This document shows positions 11,601-22,860 of a stretch of DNA of 64,000 nucleotides, one piece after another; within the stretch, counting starts at the first letter, position 1; every line of letters begins with the position of its first letter. The position numbers were made by a program, and so were the translations under genes. This DNA is from Lycocorax pyrrhopterus obiensis (lineage: Eukaryota; Chordata; Aves; Passeriformes; Paradisaeidae), in contig JACSVZ010000011.1 in the NCBI GenBank assembly GCA_014706295.1, positions 9,166,163 to 9,230,162 of the forward strand, in the 5' to 3' direction. The notes below the pieces were generated by a model, which did no database searches, was not told where the DNA came from, and saw only the letters and a list, made by a program, of their open reading frames with translations.

Positions 11601-14516
11601 GTCACTAAGCCAGTTGAACTCTGCATCTCTCAAAAAGTCTGCATACCATTCCTATTTTACTGTCGCAATACTTGTGGTAAAAAGGAATTTAAATCATTAA
11701 CCACCTAAAATAAATGTTGAATAATTTCATCAAAGACAACGGAGACTTGTTTCCTACACAACCACAAATACGACCTGCTGACGTTTACCAAGGAGCCGCT
11801 CTGTGTTTTCTGCACTGACAAGAAATCCCATGCGTTCATATTGTGTCACACTACAGAAGTAAGCCAGCCATGGATTAACTTCCATATGTTCTTTTAATTG
11901 ATTTAACAAATATAGATAAGATAAGGATACTTATGTGGCATTGTAAAGAGCACAGACTAAGACCTAGTCACCTTCTGCGCCTTCCCAGCATAGACCATTG
12001 TGGGCATTTCTTGTAAAAGGAGCCGACTTTACAGCACATTTGCAGGAATTTAAAAAGGATGACACACAGGAGAGAAGGGGTTCAGTTTTAGCTCCTTGAT
12101 AAAATTAGTATCACGAACTTAAAACTCTCAAAATACTTCCGTAATTTCTTTCTTTACAGTTTAAAATAACACTAGTGGTATATTTCCAAGCCTAATTGCT
12201 ATGATTTCACTTCTGTGGGGATTTATAATCCATTTTAATCTCTCACAGAACACACCCTTTAAAGCAGAAATCAGCTTTCTAGACACCCCAGAGAACTAGA
12301 AGCCTTTAAAAGAATATTTTACTGTCCCTTTGCAGACACAATCACTCCCACACTGCCTAGTTTTCAGATTCAGGCTCAGAATGGATGCAGGGGCTTGTTT
12401 CTTTTTGGTCATACCACATTACATGCTGAGACAGTGACGATCTGTGGGAATTCACTAACCCGCTCGGAATTCTACATTTTATAAGAGAGAAAATGTCAGA
12501 TGTGGTCAGCCTCCTACCCTTTTATGGCTGACTTTTATTATTCACTCCTGCCTCTTACTGCCTGCACCTCCTGAGCAAATGTTCAAAATTCTATTCAAAT
12601 TGCAGAAGCCTACTTCCTCTGCAGAGAATAATACAGATTCAAAGGAGGACAAGTGTTGTTTATTAGCAATTATCATGAAAGTCCTTCCTGTAATTAACCT
12701 CAGCTTCATGGACACTACTATTTGCACTTCAGCTATCTCATAAACAGGGGCTGCATTTCCATTATTGTTAGGGAAGATGAGTCATTGCAGAAGAATGCTT
12801 ATCTCAAGTTTAACTAGCTTTTGTCTGCATGAGGTATTAGTCACTGGTACCTACCAGATTACAAGAAAGTCTGGATTTGGGCTTCTCTTTTAAAAACCTT
12901 TTTCCTCTTCCCCTTCGTACATTCAGAATTCATCAGTAACAGCATAAAGGCCGGGAAGTACATAAAATGCTCTATTCAATTAAACCTACACTTTGTCTGT
13001 ATGATCACTGAATCATAACCAAGAAGAATTCCAGATTCTGCCCAGCTAATGGGAGGTCTAAGACACAGAAAACCCCAACATTTGCTCTGTAGGCCATAAA
13101 GAGACAATGGTGAAGGATTTGTTTTAACATTTTTCAAGCTCTCAAAGAGAGCTGAGCTACAAATCAGTGCAGTGATGTATGCCTTCTGCCTGGTGAAAAA
13201 CCCCCCAAACAACCCCCCACTTTATTCACAAGACACAGTCAAAAATGAAAATACAATGACAATGAACATTCCTAGATTTTTGCTTTGCACTACCCTTTTA
13301 ATTTATAATTGAACAGTCTTGAATCTAGGAGATGTTAATAAAAGCACTTATTGCACAGAACCTAAATGTATACCTCAGTTCCTTGAAACTAAAACAGCTA
13401 AAAATCCAATAGCTTCTCATGACCTAAAAATACATGCAGGCAGAATTTCTGTGTCTCAGAACTACCTGCAGGTATTCACCACAAGACCTGGGGCCTTCTG
13501 AAGAGTATTCAAGAACATCTTTACATGTTTTAAATAAACAGAAGGAGTACAGAGTAAAGTAAAAGCTTTACTAGCAATACAGTATTAAACAGTATAGTTG
13601 TGACTCTTGCAATCGGACTGCATCCTAAATTAAAACCTGATTCAAAGGGGCATAGCTAAACAAGCAAAGCAGTTAAATGTATTCAGGCTACCAAGCAGAA
13701 CTCCCAAAAAAATAAAAACATTAATTAAGACTAACTGGACTTGAAATTCTTCCCACACTCACTGCTTTGAGTAATTTCATTTCACATTCCCAAGTGCTAA
13801 TTGCAGAGAGCTACATCGAAGCCTGCAGAAATTTATGTAGACTGTGAGGTCAGAAATGAGAATATTCCTTTACTTTAGATGCAAGTTTACTGGGCATTTG
13901 TCATTTTACTGTTATTTTCCTCTTGTGGGAAATGCCAGGTAACAGCAAGTGTGAAGAGTAGACCCAAGTTACTGCATGCAAAAGCATCCATATTTCTGCA
14001 TTCAATTTGCTGCAACAGTAAGTTTTAGAAAAAAATAAGCTTTTTCTATTTCTTTAAGCGTTTTTGGATGCTGTAGATACAGATTATGCTTGACCCTAAT
14101 AAGGCTGAATGCCATTCTCTTGACGAGGTTTTTTTCAATGTATACAGTGAAACAACTGCAGACATAAATTGTGTACAAGCTTGTTTTTTTTTTCTTTCCT
14201 GGTGGGAGTGGCAACTGAAATCTGGACCTTTGCCACGTTGGTTGTGCAATTCAGATCACAGTACTTATAGAGACGGGATGGTCAGTGCACCAGCATACTA
14301 ATGCAGCTGACTGCCAGACTGGCCATTGTTAGTATTTTATAAATTAAAGTAAAACCACAGTTTAATGTCAGACCATTCCATGTAATTCTAGATGTGGAAC
14401 ATAACTTCTGGTCTCACCACCTACTTCTAAGTGATAGTTTTCTAAACTCACTGTTAAAGTTTTCATCAGTGGCATTGACATTTTCAAATATATTGTAGAG
14501 AAAAAAAAATATTTTC
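8660..14516. other. Non-coding stretch, no gene seen
   Basis: AT-rich unique DNA. A GC-richer patch at about 10470-10680 holds two overlapping minus-strand open frames (10386-10640 and 10475-10663) in different frames, which is typical of a composition effect rather than coding. Short homopolymers occur at 10131-10140 (T) and 14184-14195 (T), and a C-rich bit at 13200-13219. No RNA gene, promoter or repeat family was recognised. Confidence 0.55.
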
Positions 14517-14552
14517 TATCCTATTTTTTCCTTCTTTTTTTTTTTCCCTCTG
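14517..14552. repeat. Pyrimidine-rich tract
   Basis: An almost pure T/C run includes an eleven-base T stretch, and a GAAG follows it. It resembles the polypyrimidine tract of a 3' splice site on the plus strand. No convincing open exon follows, so it is listed only as low-complexity sequence. Confidence 0.7.
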
Positions 14553-15999
14553 AAGCCCATGAATATACAACTCTATGGTTTTCAGTTGTGTGTAAGAATT
14601 ATCTAACAGTTTGCTACAGCTTCTGGTTAAGACAAAAGATAAATAAGCTATATAACAACAAGCCTAAATAAATCATCATTGCACTTATATGGTTCATCCA
14701 GAACATCAAATGTGATTTTTAGTCAGTTCTCCTCTTTCAGGACTAACACACTGACATATCAAACAATTTTAACAATAATAGGAAATAAATCACAAACATT
14801 TGGACTACAGCACATTATATTCCAGTATCACATTGAAAGTTAACAAACCCACTGTATTCTGTTTTCAATTTGAAGTTTAAAAAGCATTTTTTAGCATAAA
14901 AAAACTTTTCATGAAGAAAAGGGAAAAAAAATCGCACTACAAGATACATTCGGAAAAGCTGCTGTGATGAGCTCTACATTTTCAGAGAAAAGGGAACCAT
15001 TTTTAAAAGTTACATGACTAGTTTAGAAATAATTTCTCTTTTTGCATGTGCATTAGGAGTATGAATAACTTTTTCAGCTTGAAGGTACTGACAGGCACTA
15101 TACTGAATAAGCACTGTTAGCCTTCCCTTCTGTCCAGCCTTTAAAGCATACTTAATTATAATAAAATGGTACTTTGCTCTGTCAACAAGTTGTGAAGTCA
15201 CTTGCTCAACCTTTTTCCTTTCATTCCCTCTGCTATTCCTCTTCTCTGGACCTGTTTAATTTTTGCATTTCCTGATTTTTATCTTGGGAAAACAAAAGAC
15301 AGCTGCACTAAGTTACATGAAACAGCAAAGTGACTCTGCTAGTTAGTGATTTGCAGGTTCTAAACAGTGAGTTGTGTGAAATGAAAAGGGGAGTGTCATG
15401 TTGCAAAAACTCTTTTCTCTCCCCTTTCTACAGCTGTATTTCTAATCAGCAGAAGATACATCTTGCTTGGAGTCAACCCCCTTTCTCTCTGCACATTCTT
15501 AACCTTCTATCTTATGCATGGATCACTGGTTAGCTTAGAAATGCACAGACACAAAAGGGGGAGCTGACATGTGAGGTTTGATGGCAATAATGGCTGTTTA
15601 TAAGCCTAATCCATCACATTTAGTGGACACCTCCATTTTTGTCCCTCTGAAAAGGTATAAATAATAAAATGGTATAGCTTCGGCTCAGAGGTGCCTTGGT
15701 AAATATTTTAACTATTTACAAGATCACATCAATAACAAAAGAAGCATCTGTACCATCCATACAGAGGCCTCTGAATCATTAGAATAGTACCCAGATGGTT
15801 CTTACAATTCATCAACAATAAAATGTCTTCATGACAGAGCTTTTGTGACATCATTGATATTTTTATATGCCACTGTTCAATACTCCAAACTCTCATTCTT
15901 TTCCCTAAGAACATCTCAGTAAATATTCTTTCTTTCTCAAGGAAAAGGAGGAAAAAAAAAAAATTCAAATAAAGATCCACAAGGTAGATCCAGCTGCAA
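14553..15999. other. Non-coding stretch, no gene seen
   Basis: AT-rich sequence with a run of twelve A's at 15952-15963. Short frames at 15010-15201 (-), 15330-15533 (+) and 15729-15980 (-) show no domain. No repeats were recognised. Confidence 0.5.
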
Positions 16000-16038
16000 C
16001 CTTCTCTCCAAATAATTCTCTCCTTCTCTCCAAATAAT
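16000..16038. repeat. Two-copy tandem duplication, 22-bp period
   Basis: The 17-base word CCTTCTCTCCAAATAAT occurs at 16000-16016 and again at 16022-16038, identical in both copies and separated by TCTCT. It is a small, apparently recent local duplication, probably from replication slippage. No function is suggested. Confidence 0.9.
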
Positions 16039-16251
16039 CAAGGATCCAGACTACTAATATCTGGAATACATCAAGGTTAGCACTGTGTCAAATCCCTTGA
16101 TAAACTCAAGCTGCTACTGGCTACTTGGGCAGTAGCAGTTGACAGTTTTCTTTGATTTTCCTTTGCTTGTATCAATATCACATCCAAACAGCAGCACGTC
16201 AGGAACAATAACGAAACAGAGGAAAGGAAATCCAGCAGTTACAAAATTAGT

Positions 16252-16500
16252 GTGATGGGTTCCCTATTTGAGATCTAACAAGTCATCTCGGGGGATGAAG
16301 CGAAGTTTACTCTGTTTCTTCATAAAACAAAATACTTGGAAGTGGCAACACATAGGTGTGGAGACAGTATTACGGGTCTTGGTTTATCTAGGCAGAGGTT
16401 TTGGGTACCTGGGGTTCACGTGCCAAACCAAAACCGGGAATAAACCCGGTGATTTTAGAAAAGAGCTGAACACCCACCTGTTAAATAAACTATATGCTTA
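16252..16500 (+). mobile_element. Possible solo LTR-like or other young insert (uncertain)
   Basis: The interval starts with TGTGATGGGTT, which resembles the beginning of some avian retroviral LTRs as I recall them. It holds six CpGs (16289, 16301, 16373, 16419, 16435, 16447), more than the surrounding DNA. At 16433-16450 a perfect 6-bp stem (ACCGGG/CCCGGT) carries AATAAA as its loop, an arrangement like the poly(A) hairpin found in some retroviral R regions. A second AATAAA lies at 16484. I could not find a matching CA end or a target-site duplication, so boundaries are guesses. No gag, pol or env-like frame is present. A unique sequence with a chance hairpin is the main alternative. Confidence 0.25.
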
Positions 16501-17922
16501 AAATGTTTCATACTGAGTCTTTAGTTTGATTGAGTGATTATAGATGAAATTCATAAAAAAATTAAAAAGGTCAGTCTCCAGTTTTTGGTAGTTTTAGTCT
16601 TATTCATTCATATTATAAATTGGTCTCATAAAGAATTTACTCAATTCCATAATATTCCTTACAACATTGAAGCTTCAGTCACTAAGTTAAAAATGGCTCT
16701 TAGATGTTACTTCAAATGGCTTCAACTGTTATTTCACAAAGTGTATGCTCTAGTATTAAACCTTTTGTCACTAATTGATCAGAACCTTGATAAAATAATT
16801 GAATTCCACCAGCCTAAAATGTACACGAGCACAAACCTACACAAGAAAATGAAGACCAGTTCTAAAGAATAAGATTATAACAATTTTTTAATTTTTTTTT
16901 GCACACACCCACACACTTTCTCAGAAAGGTGGGAAAATGTGTAACAGAAAAATTCTAACAAAGAATAACAAAACTACATTTTTTCAAATTAGAAATACTT
17001 TTTAATAAAGTTTGAAACCTTTCTCCTTTCCAAAGATAAGAAAAATGCTGCCATAAGAAGTAAAGCAATTCAGAAGCATTCCTGAATATCAATGCTACCC
17101 CAATTCCAAAACTTGGTCAATAAAATTAACAGCCATCCTTTGAATGCAATATCACACCTCTAAATGAGCTCAAGCTGGTGCTGTTATTGTCCAGTGGAAT
17201 GTGAGATTTACATTTCACAGCTCCTCACCAAAGTAATGAATGAATCTGATCTCATAAACAAACAATTCCAGTTTCATGTTATTTCAATGGCCCTCCAACA
17301 ATGTGTGCCTTCACAAAGAAAAATATTTATCATGTTTGTGCTCAGCTCCAGTTGTAAATGGGACTGTAATAAAACACCACCATAAAAACCATTTTCACAG
17401 CTGAGTTTGCAATTTAATAAACAGACGCAAACAACAGTCTTTGGAGATCAACAGTTAAAAATAAATTAAGTAGAAGACTCCCCACATCACAATGGGAACA
17501 ATTGAAATGGCCTCCAGCAACATGCAGTAGAGTCACAAGGTGTGTGTCCTTGGACTTTCCACAGGCACCAACCTTTGAAGTATGTTATCATGACACCAGT
17601 GCAAATCAGTCAGATCATTTCAAGGAAGAGCATTTTGCTTTCATTGCATGGTCCTAAATATTAAATAATTACTCTGCAAGCACCAAATATTTTCAGACAT
17701 AGTGTACTTTCACTGTGCTGGCCTATATAACATTTACTAATCCATTCTTTTCCTTACTCTCCACTCCTCTCCAAAAAGAAGCCACCAGCGTGTTTTTGCA
17801 CTGGAAATGTTATAGTTCATTTTAAAAACTCCAGATCTCAAAAATAACATTTGAACACCTTGTTGGACTTGATGCAGAGTTCTCAAAAGTGCACTCCGGT
17901 ACCACAGTTTGTGGGGTTTTCC
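16501..17922. other. Non-coding stretch, no gene seen
   Basis: It contains a 112-codon open frame at 16534-16872 (+). That frame begins at GTG rather than ATG, is AT-rich and lysine/leucine-rich, and matches nothing I know. It is most likely chance. No acceptor or donor sites frame it convincingly. Confidence 0.5.
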
Positions 17923-17942
17923 TTGAAGTCAGTGGGAATTTT
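17923..17942. repeat. Possible ancient amniote repeat fragment
   Basis: The words TTGAAGTCAGTGGGAATTTT resemble the phrase 'gacttcaatggga', which recurs in old interspersed repeats of turtles, crocodilians and birds. Only about 20 bases are convincing, so the family is not named. A related and clearer fragment is at 19964-20040. Confidence 0.35.
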
Positions 17943-18055
17943 CCCCTCAACATATGTGAGAGTAGTGAATCCAAGTTCTTGAGAATCAAACTTTTCAAAT
18001 AATTCACTGTCCTAAGGGTGATTGCACAGTACTTGATTGAAAATGCATTTTAACC

Positions 18056-18079
18056 CGAGTCGTTGAAAACACGCGTTCG
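18056..18079. other. Isolated CpG cluster
   Basis: Five CpG dinucleotides (18056, 18061, 18072, 18074, 18078) sit within 24 bases, including an ACGCGT core. The surrounding DNA is strongly CpG-depleted. The cluster is far too small to be a CpG island. It may mark a protected, unmethylated protein-binding site or a recent insertion, or be chance. Confidence 0.6.
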
Positions 18080-18460
18080 GATTATCATGAGTGGGCAGAG
18101 ATTTCACAAGAGCTCAGTAATTCCCCAAATAAACCTTCCCTTCTCAGTAAATTTGAATCTTGGTATTCCCTAGAGCACAATGACACCACATCAGATAAAG
18201 AGCAATACAGCAGAAGGGACGTAGACAGAAAAGAGTCTAGATTTCCAGTGAAATCTTGACAACGTGCCTGCTGTCTCTAAATTGCCATCAGGCTTCATGA
18301 TTGCCAGTTTCTCCCTTGAATATGGATCATAGGCACTGAGACTCAAGGTAACAGACTAACACAGCTGCATTTCTACAGGAAAACATTTACATGGTTAAAG
18401 CTATCAGAAAGCCACACTGTGACCTCAAGTCCTTAAAGTAAAACACTGGGGAGGGCAGAA

Positions 18461-18510
18461 TATATCTATATATCGATATATAGATATACATATATACATA
18501 TATATATAAT
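18461..18510. repeat. AT-rich simple repeat with 28-bp perfect palindrome
   Basis: Positions 18461-18488 form a perfect inverted repeat with no spacer, centred on ATCGAT, each half being 14 bases of TA-type repeat with one C or G interruption. An impure (AT)n tract continues to 18510. Such sequences can extrude as cruciforms and are prone to breakage and slippage. In a TA-rich microsatellite the symmetry partly follows from the repeat itself. Confidence 0.9.
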
Positions 18511-19963
18511 CTTTCTTCACTTACTTCATTCTTTATTCTATGACTGGCACCATCTTCCTCACTGCTAGTAGCTCAAAATGAGATGAGCATTTAGATTTTC
18601 GTATTCCTTAGGCAAACAAAGTACTTAGAAGCCTTCTCACTTTGTAGGATCCAGCGTGTGATAAACTTCAACTTAATATCTATTCCAGTATTTAGTATCC
18701 AATGTATTAATAAGAAACGAAGCGATAATATGCTTCCTCCACCTCCCTCACATAAGCCTCCCAATAAAGCAAGTTTTAATGAAAAACTGTACTTCCAAAC
18801 TCTGACCTGGCCAGTGGCCCACACAAGGGCTCTGCCTAACAACAGGCTCTAAATATAGTATCAGGAAAGGAGAAATAGCCAGTGCTGAAATATATTGTTT
18901 GTCCTTGGCAGATTCTTTGAATTAATTAAGAATTAATTTGGCCTTTTGAATTGTCACGAGAATTGTCTGATATATGTACAATTATAATTTGTTAGAAGTA
19001 GCATAATAGCTAAATTGAACACTGGTAAGAGGTTCAAGGGAAACATCACCTGCAAAAGTTCAAAAGGTTTGAGGGGGCTCCTGCTCTTAAGGATAAAACA
19101 TGAAGATCCCTCCAAATTTGTACAATAACCTTTCCTGAAATACTACAAGGACAGAAAAAACAGTGACACATGCAGCATTTTCAAATTACCTCAGTCACAA
19201 GTTTTGTCCGTACGCTTTTGATTGGGATAAATGAGATGAATTTTCCAAGTCAAATGGTGACTCCCTCCCCCACTGATCTACATGAAACTGCTCTGGCTAT
19301 CAAACCAATGATATGATAAGAAAACTAATTCTTAGTTTGAGGATTCTGCACGTGCAGTGTAAATCCACATTTAAGCTATACATTTGAGAGGTCTTAAAAT
19401 TACAAGTATCTTGGAACACAGTAACGTTTTGCACACAGTCTTGCTGTGCTAACATACACATTCATTTCAAGGAAGTATTTGTGAAATATGTGCTACTCAA
19501 GGAGAGCATGAGTTAAAGGTTATGTAAAAGTGTCACAGAAAATGAGCTAATTGATGCTCCTCCAAAGTGCCAGTTAAAGCAATTTTATCAAGATACTCTA
19601 ACGATTTATAAACTGCAATTTTAAAAAGTGATTTAAGAACATGAACTTCAATGCCTTTGTAATCAAGAATCATCTCAGAAATTAATGATCACTTTTATGG
19701 TAGTGCCCTTCCTAGAGCTCTAATCCCATCAGATGGCATCCTGAACACTGAAAGTAGTGTCTACTCCTCCCAAAACAAAGTTACTTCACATTCCTTTAAA
19801 ATACAGCTTAAGGAAATGGGCCCTGAACACAAAACTGCAATGCTTGTAAGCATCCCTTCAGTGCACTCAGGCAGTCAGCTGAGCACAGCCCACACTGCAT
19901 TTTTAGCAGCCTTTTCAGCATACAGAAAAAACAGGTAGCAAATTGCTTCTCAGGTGATTGTGC
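18511..19963. other. Non-coding stretch, no gene seen
   Basis: Unique AT-rich sequence. It includes a 12-bp perfect palindrome with an E-box core (CTGCACGTGCAG, 19346-19357). Overlapping short frames on both strands at 18591-18852 are chance. No repeats were recognised. Confidence 0.5.
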
Positions 19964-20040
19964 AGGCTCTGATCCAAAGCCCACTTACATAAACAGGAAC
20001 ATTCCCATTCACTTTAACAGGCTTTGGCTCATGCTTCAAG
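19964..20040 (-). repeat. Ancient amniote interspersed repeat fragment, MITE-like
   Basis: The plus strand reads CTCTGATCCAAAGCCCACTT, very close to the 'ctgatccaaagcccattgaa' phrase of a widespread old amniote repeat. The inverted words CCAAAGCC (19974-19981) and GGCTTTGG (20020-20027) flank a centre resembling 'cattgacttcaatggg'. This inverted layout suggests a non-autonomous DNA-transposon-like fossil; the family name is not asserted. It also explains a misleading exon-like open frame on the minus strand (19950-20174) with a GTAAGT donor. Confidence 0.55.
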
Positions 20041-21353
20041 AAATGCACATTTTGCTTGCATTCCAGGTTAGCACAGCTCCACTTAATTATTAAACAGCTG
20101 AGAAATAGTTGGACATTTCTGTATAATAAAATTTCCAGTTGATGATAAGAAAATACTGATATATTTTTTCTCATATGAAATTAATGCTTATGGCAGATGT
20201 GATACTGAAACCCTCGATGCTGGAGGTCTGTACTCAGTCTTGCTGGAATTAATGGCTGAATTTCTTCTTAAGACAATGACAGCATAGAAGGGGACTTAAA
20301 TTCACCACAACTGAGCTCTTCAGAGTTTTCTTTTGTTTGAACTTGCACCATGCAAGTCTATTATTGTCAAAAAAGGAGATTTTATCAGAAAAATTCAACC
20401 TAGGTTGATGTATGTTGTATGTCAAATCTACAAAGCATGTGAATCTGATACAACCTGAGTCTTTACTGAGAGGTATGGAATATTTACAGATCTGGAAGGT
20501 CCTACTTCAGTCATCACCACAGCAATCAATATCTAGATCAGACAGACTGTAAATGGAAATTGGGGCATAAATGTTTAACATTTGATGTGATTTTTTATCT
20601 TCCATTCACTTTTAACAGTCACACATTTTAATATTTCCAACAGCTGTTTGTAAAATATCCCACATATGAAGATAAAACCTGATTTGGATGCAAAATTATT
20701 TTTATTCTAAATTAAATTTGGCCTTCACAAGCTCTTGCAGGCTTTCCAAATAATAAAACTGAAATGGAAATCAAGATATAAGAAAGATGTCATCAACTAC
20801 CCCACCATTTCCTTAGGTTTGAAGTCACTATGCAGGACCAATATGAAGCAGAAAAAGAATTTAAGCAGCCTGCGGAATACTGGCTGATAATGGTTCTGAA
20901 AGACTGACACCCTGTCCCCTTCCCTTCCTCTTCCCTGTGTGTGCAATCTGTTTTGATGACAAATTGAAGACACCTTTTTAGTTCCACTGAATTGTCTTCA
21001 CACTGTGCTGTTTCTGTTCGTCTCCTGTTTGTTATATCAGCTCTCCACTAAGGGTTTGCCACAAAGACAACACAAAACACCGGCATCATGTCAAAAGAAC
21101 TTATCCTACATATTTAACAGTTTCTAGGTATTGTTACACTAACCAAAGCCTTTTTCCTGCAGGAGATTGCTGCTGGAGACGGAATCACAACCTAGGGCAG
21201 TATCAGCACATCCCTTCCAGGGTCAAGCAAAAAAGACTCATCAAACTGCAAAATGGACAGACCTGTTGTGTCTCAAGACATCGGCAATTCCCAAAACATT
21301 TCCAAAACCCAAAATGAACAGATGAGTGATTTCTAGCTTTTAATATATGCACA
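20041..21353. other. Non-coding stretch, no gene seen
   Basis: AT-rich unique DNA. The only frame is 20793-20987 (-), which is short and has no domain. No promoter, RNA gene or named repeat was recognised. Confidence 0.5.
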
Positions 21354-21411
21354 AGATCTGATTCTCATCTCAGTTGGTATGAAACATCTAAAGCTTTCAG
21401 TGACAGGGGAT
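21354..21411. repeat. Probable ancient amniote repeat fragment
   Basis: The words AGATCTGATTCTCATCTCAG followed by TTGGTATGAA closely match a phrase I associate with old amniote interspersed repeats ('gatctgattctcatctcagtt' followed by 'acac'). The following TTTCAGTGACAGGGG could be a decayed 'cattgacttcagtgg' segment. Family and boundaries cannot be set by eye. Confidence 0.45.
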
Positions 21412-21834
21412 TTGATCACAGGAGAGCTTCATTCTTCATTCACACTGTGCAAACACAGTGCTAATTCTGGGAATGGTAGGGCTGATCCAATAAAAGTTCA
21501 CTGTATTGACATCACGATAAAACTGAGGTCATAATTTGACCCCTTCACTGTAATAAGGGTGGTAAACCCCTTACCAAAAAGCCCTATTAAAATACACCTT
21601 AGAATGGAGAAATATTCATAGCAATAGAATGAAATAATGCAACTGTCTTAATATGGATTTTACCACGAGGTGTTCAATTAACAATTTAATAGTGTTACTT
21701 GCTATAACTTGCATTGAACACTAGACATAAGGCTGAAAGTAGAAGGCAAAAGATCAAATTTCTTAGGGTTCATGGTCTTTTATAACTGCTGGATTCATCA
21801 AGCAATGGTCAGGCATATTTCATGCTGCAGTTTA

Positions 21835-21872
21835 TGCCTCAGTTTCCCTATGTGTAATCTGAGATGAATAAC
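21835..21872 (-). repeat. MIR-type SINE fragment
   Basis: The plus strand TGCCTCAGTTTCCCTATGTG followed by TAATCTGAGATGAATAA aligns with the reverse complement of the conserved MIR region 'gcctcagtttcctcatctgtaaaatg'. The element is therefore on the minus strand. Flanking parts are too decayed to extend. MIRs are old tRNA-derived SINEs present at low copy number in birds and reptiles and abundant in mammals, so this gives age but not lineage. Confidence 0.65.
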
Positions 21873-22437
21873 AAATTCTTTCTTAGAATTAGTTCTAAGC
21901 CTCTCTGTCACCTACGTAAATTAAATTTGTATCGTTATAAGTTATCTACAACAAATTATTCCTTTGCCTATTGCCAACATGGTTCAAATTACACAGCACA
22001 TGTATCCATGTATGTTTTGTAACTTTAATTTACTGATTTTAGTAAAAAACATCTTTGAAATTAAATGCTGCTATCCACTTTATTGCTCAGATTGTACTTT
22101 GCTTATTGCTGTGCGTCTGCCAAATTCATCTAATCAACACAACAATCTAACTACAATCAAAGACAGTGGGAGTATTTATAAATCCAATCTGCTGCAGCAA
22201 AGAGGAAAGAATACAGACATTACAGTATTCAGTAATAACAACCCGGAGGGAATTAGAATATCTGCTGTTTTCAAAACTTTTTCTCCTATTACTTCCATAA
22301 TTTCATTTACACTTTTCTTATGAGTGAACAACCAGGTTACCTTTAAAGACATTTGCATATAAAAATTTAGCTAAAATATCAAAGGAAAAGAAATTAGGAT
22401 GTCCATAATTCCAATGCAGAGCTAACCCTCACGCAAG
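21873..22437. other. Non-coding stretch, no gene seen
   Basis: It holds the longest open frame of the window, 119 codons at 21964-22323 (+). The frame begins at a TTG codon, has no domain, and overlaps another frame on the minus strand (22176-22358). I read it as chance. Confidence 0.5.
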
Positions 22438-22455
22438 AGAAGGCACGTGCCTTCT
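22438..22455. promoter_or_regulatory. 18-bp perfect palindrome with CACGTG core
   Basis: AGAAGGCACGTGCCTTCT is perfectly self-complementary with no spacer. Its centre is a canonical E-box (CACGTG), the kind of site bound by MYC/MAX, USF, BHLHE40 or CLOCK-type bHLH dimers. Beyond the core, six more bases match on each side. A binding role is inference only; there is no promoter evidence nearby. It sits at the left edge of a GC-richer patch. Confidence 0.4.
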
Positions 22456-22860
22456 GCCCATGGCAAGGAAAGAGCACACATTGTGGCTTTTCTCCTATCC
22501 AGACACACTGCACACTTCATCTGCACTTGACAGTAGATCACATCGTGCTAGAAGCAGATTTCTTGCAGAGGTGGAGCTGGTGGGCAGGAGATGGGGCAGC
22601 AGCCTGGCTCTTGCCCAGCTGTTGGAACACCCTGGCAGCCTGGCAGGCAGGGGCCATGCCAACTGGAACAACTGTTGTCACAGCTTTTCTTTTTGTCTCA
22701 GTCTTTCGCACAAAGGGGCAGGGGGGGACCGTGGACTCTCAGCTGCTCGTCTCCCCTGGGCTTGGGAGGCCCCCAAACAAAGTTCTGTTTCATCCTAGGG
22801 AGCATGGAAATGAGGGGAAGATGCTGCCACCAGAAATGACTCTGGGGAATTGATGCACAG
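22456..22860. other. GC-richer patch with three overlapping frames
   Basis: This 400-bp patch is richer in G and C than its surroundings and has a G-rich run at 22719-22730. Frames at 22460-22798, 22527-22853 and 22591-22839 (all +) overlap in different frames, which is a composition effect, not evidence of a gene. CpGs are few, so it is not a CpG island. It could be a fragment of an unrecognised repeat, or an exon of a non-coding RNA. Confidence 0.4.

Noticed and set aside
14517..14570. Long polypyrimidine tract like a 3' splice site
   Set aside because: No convincing open exon or donor follows on the plus strand.
16534..16872. 112-codon open frame with a hydrophobic start
   Set aside because: It starts at GTG, its AT-rich codons fit the background, and it has no splice context or known motif.
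17862..17885. TTGTTGGACTTGATG resembling a forward CR1 tail
   Set aside because: The match ends after about 13 bases and the expected 'atctttgaggtc' continuation is absent.
19950..20174. Apparent exon with acceptor, open frame and GTAAGT donor on the minus strand
   Set aside because: The sequence is explained by an ancient amniote interspersed repeat.
21964..22323. 119-codon open frame, longest in the window
   Set aside because: It starts at TTG, has no recognisable domain, and overlaps a minus-strand frame. Its length is compatible with chance in 64 kb.
22460..22853. Three overlapping plus-strand frames that could suggest a gene
   Set aside because: All three frames are open because the patch is GC-richer and poor in stop-like words. 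No family is recognised in any of them.
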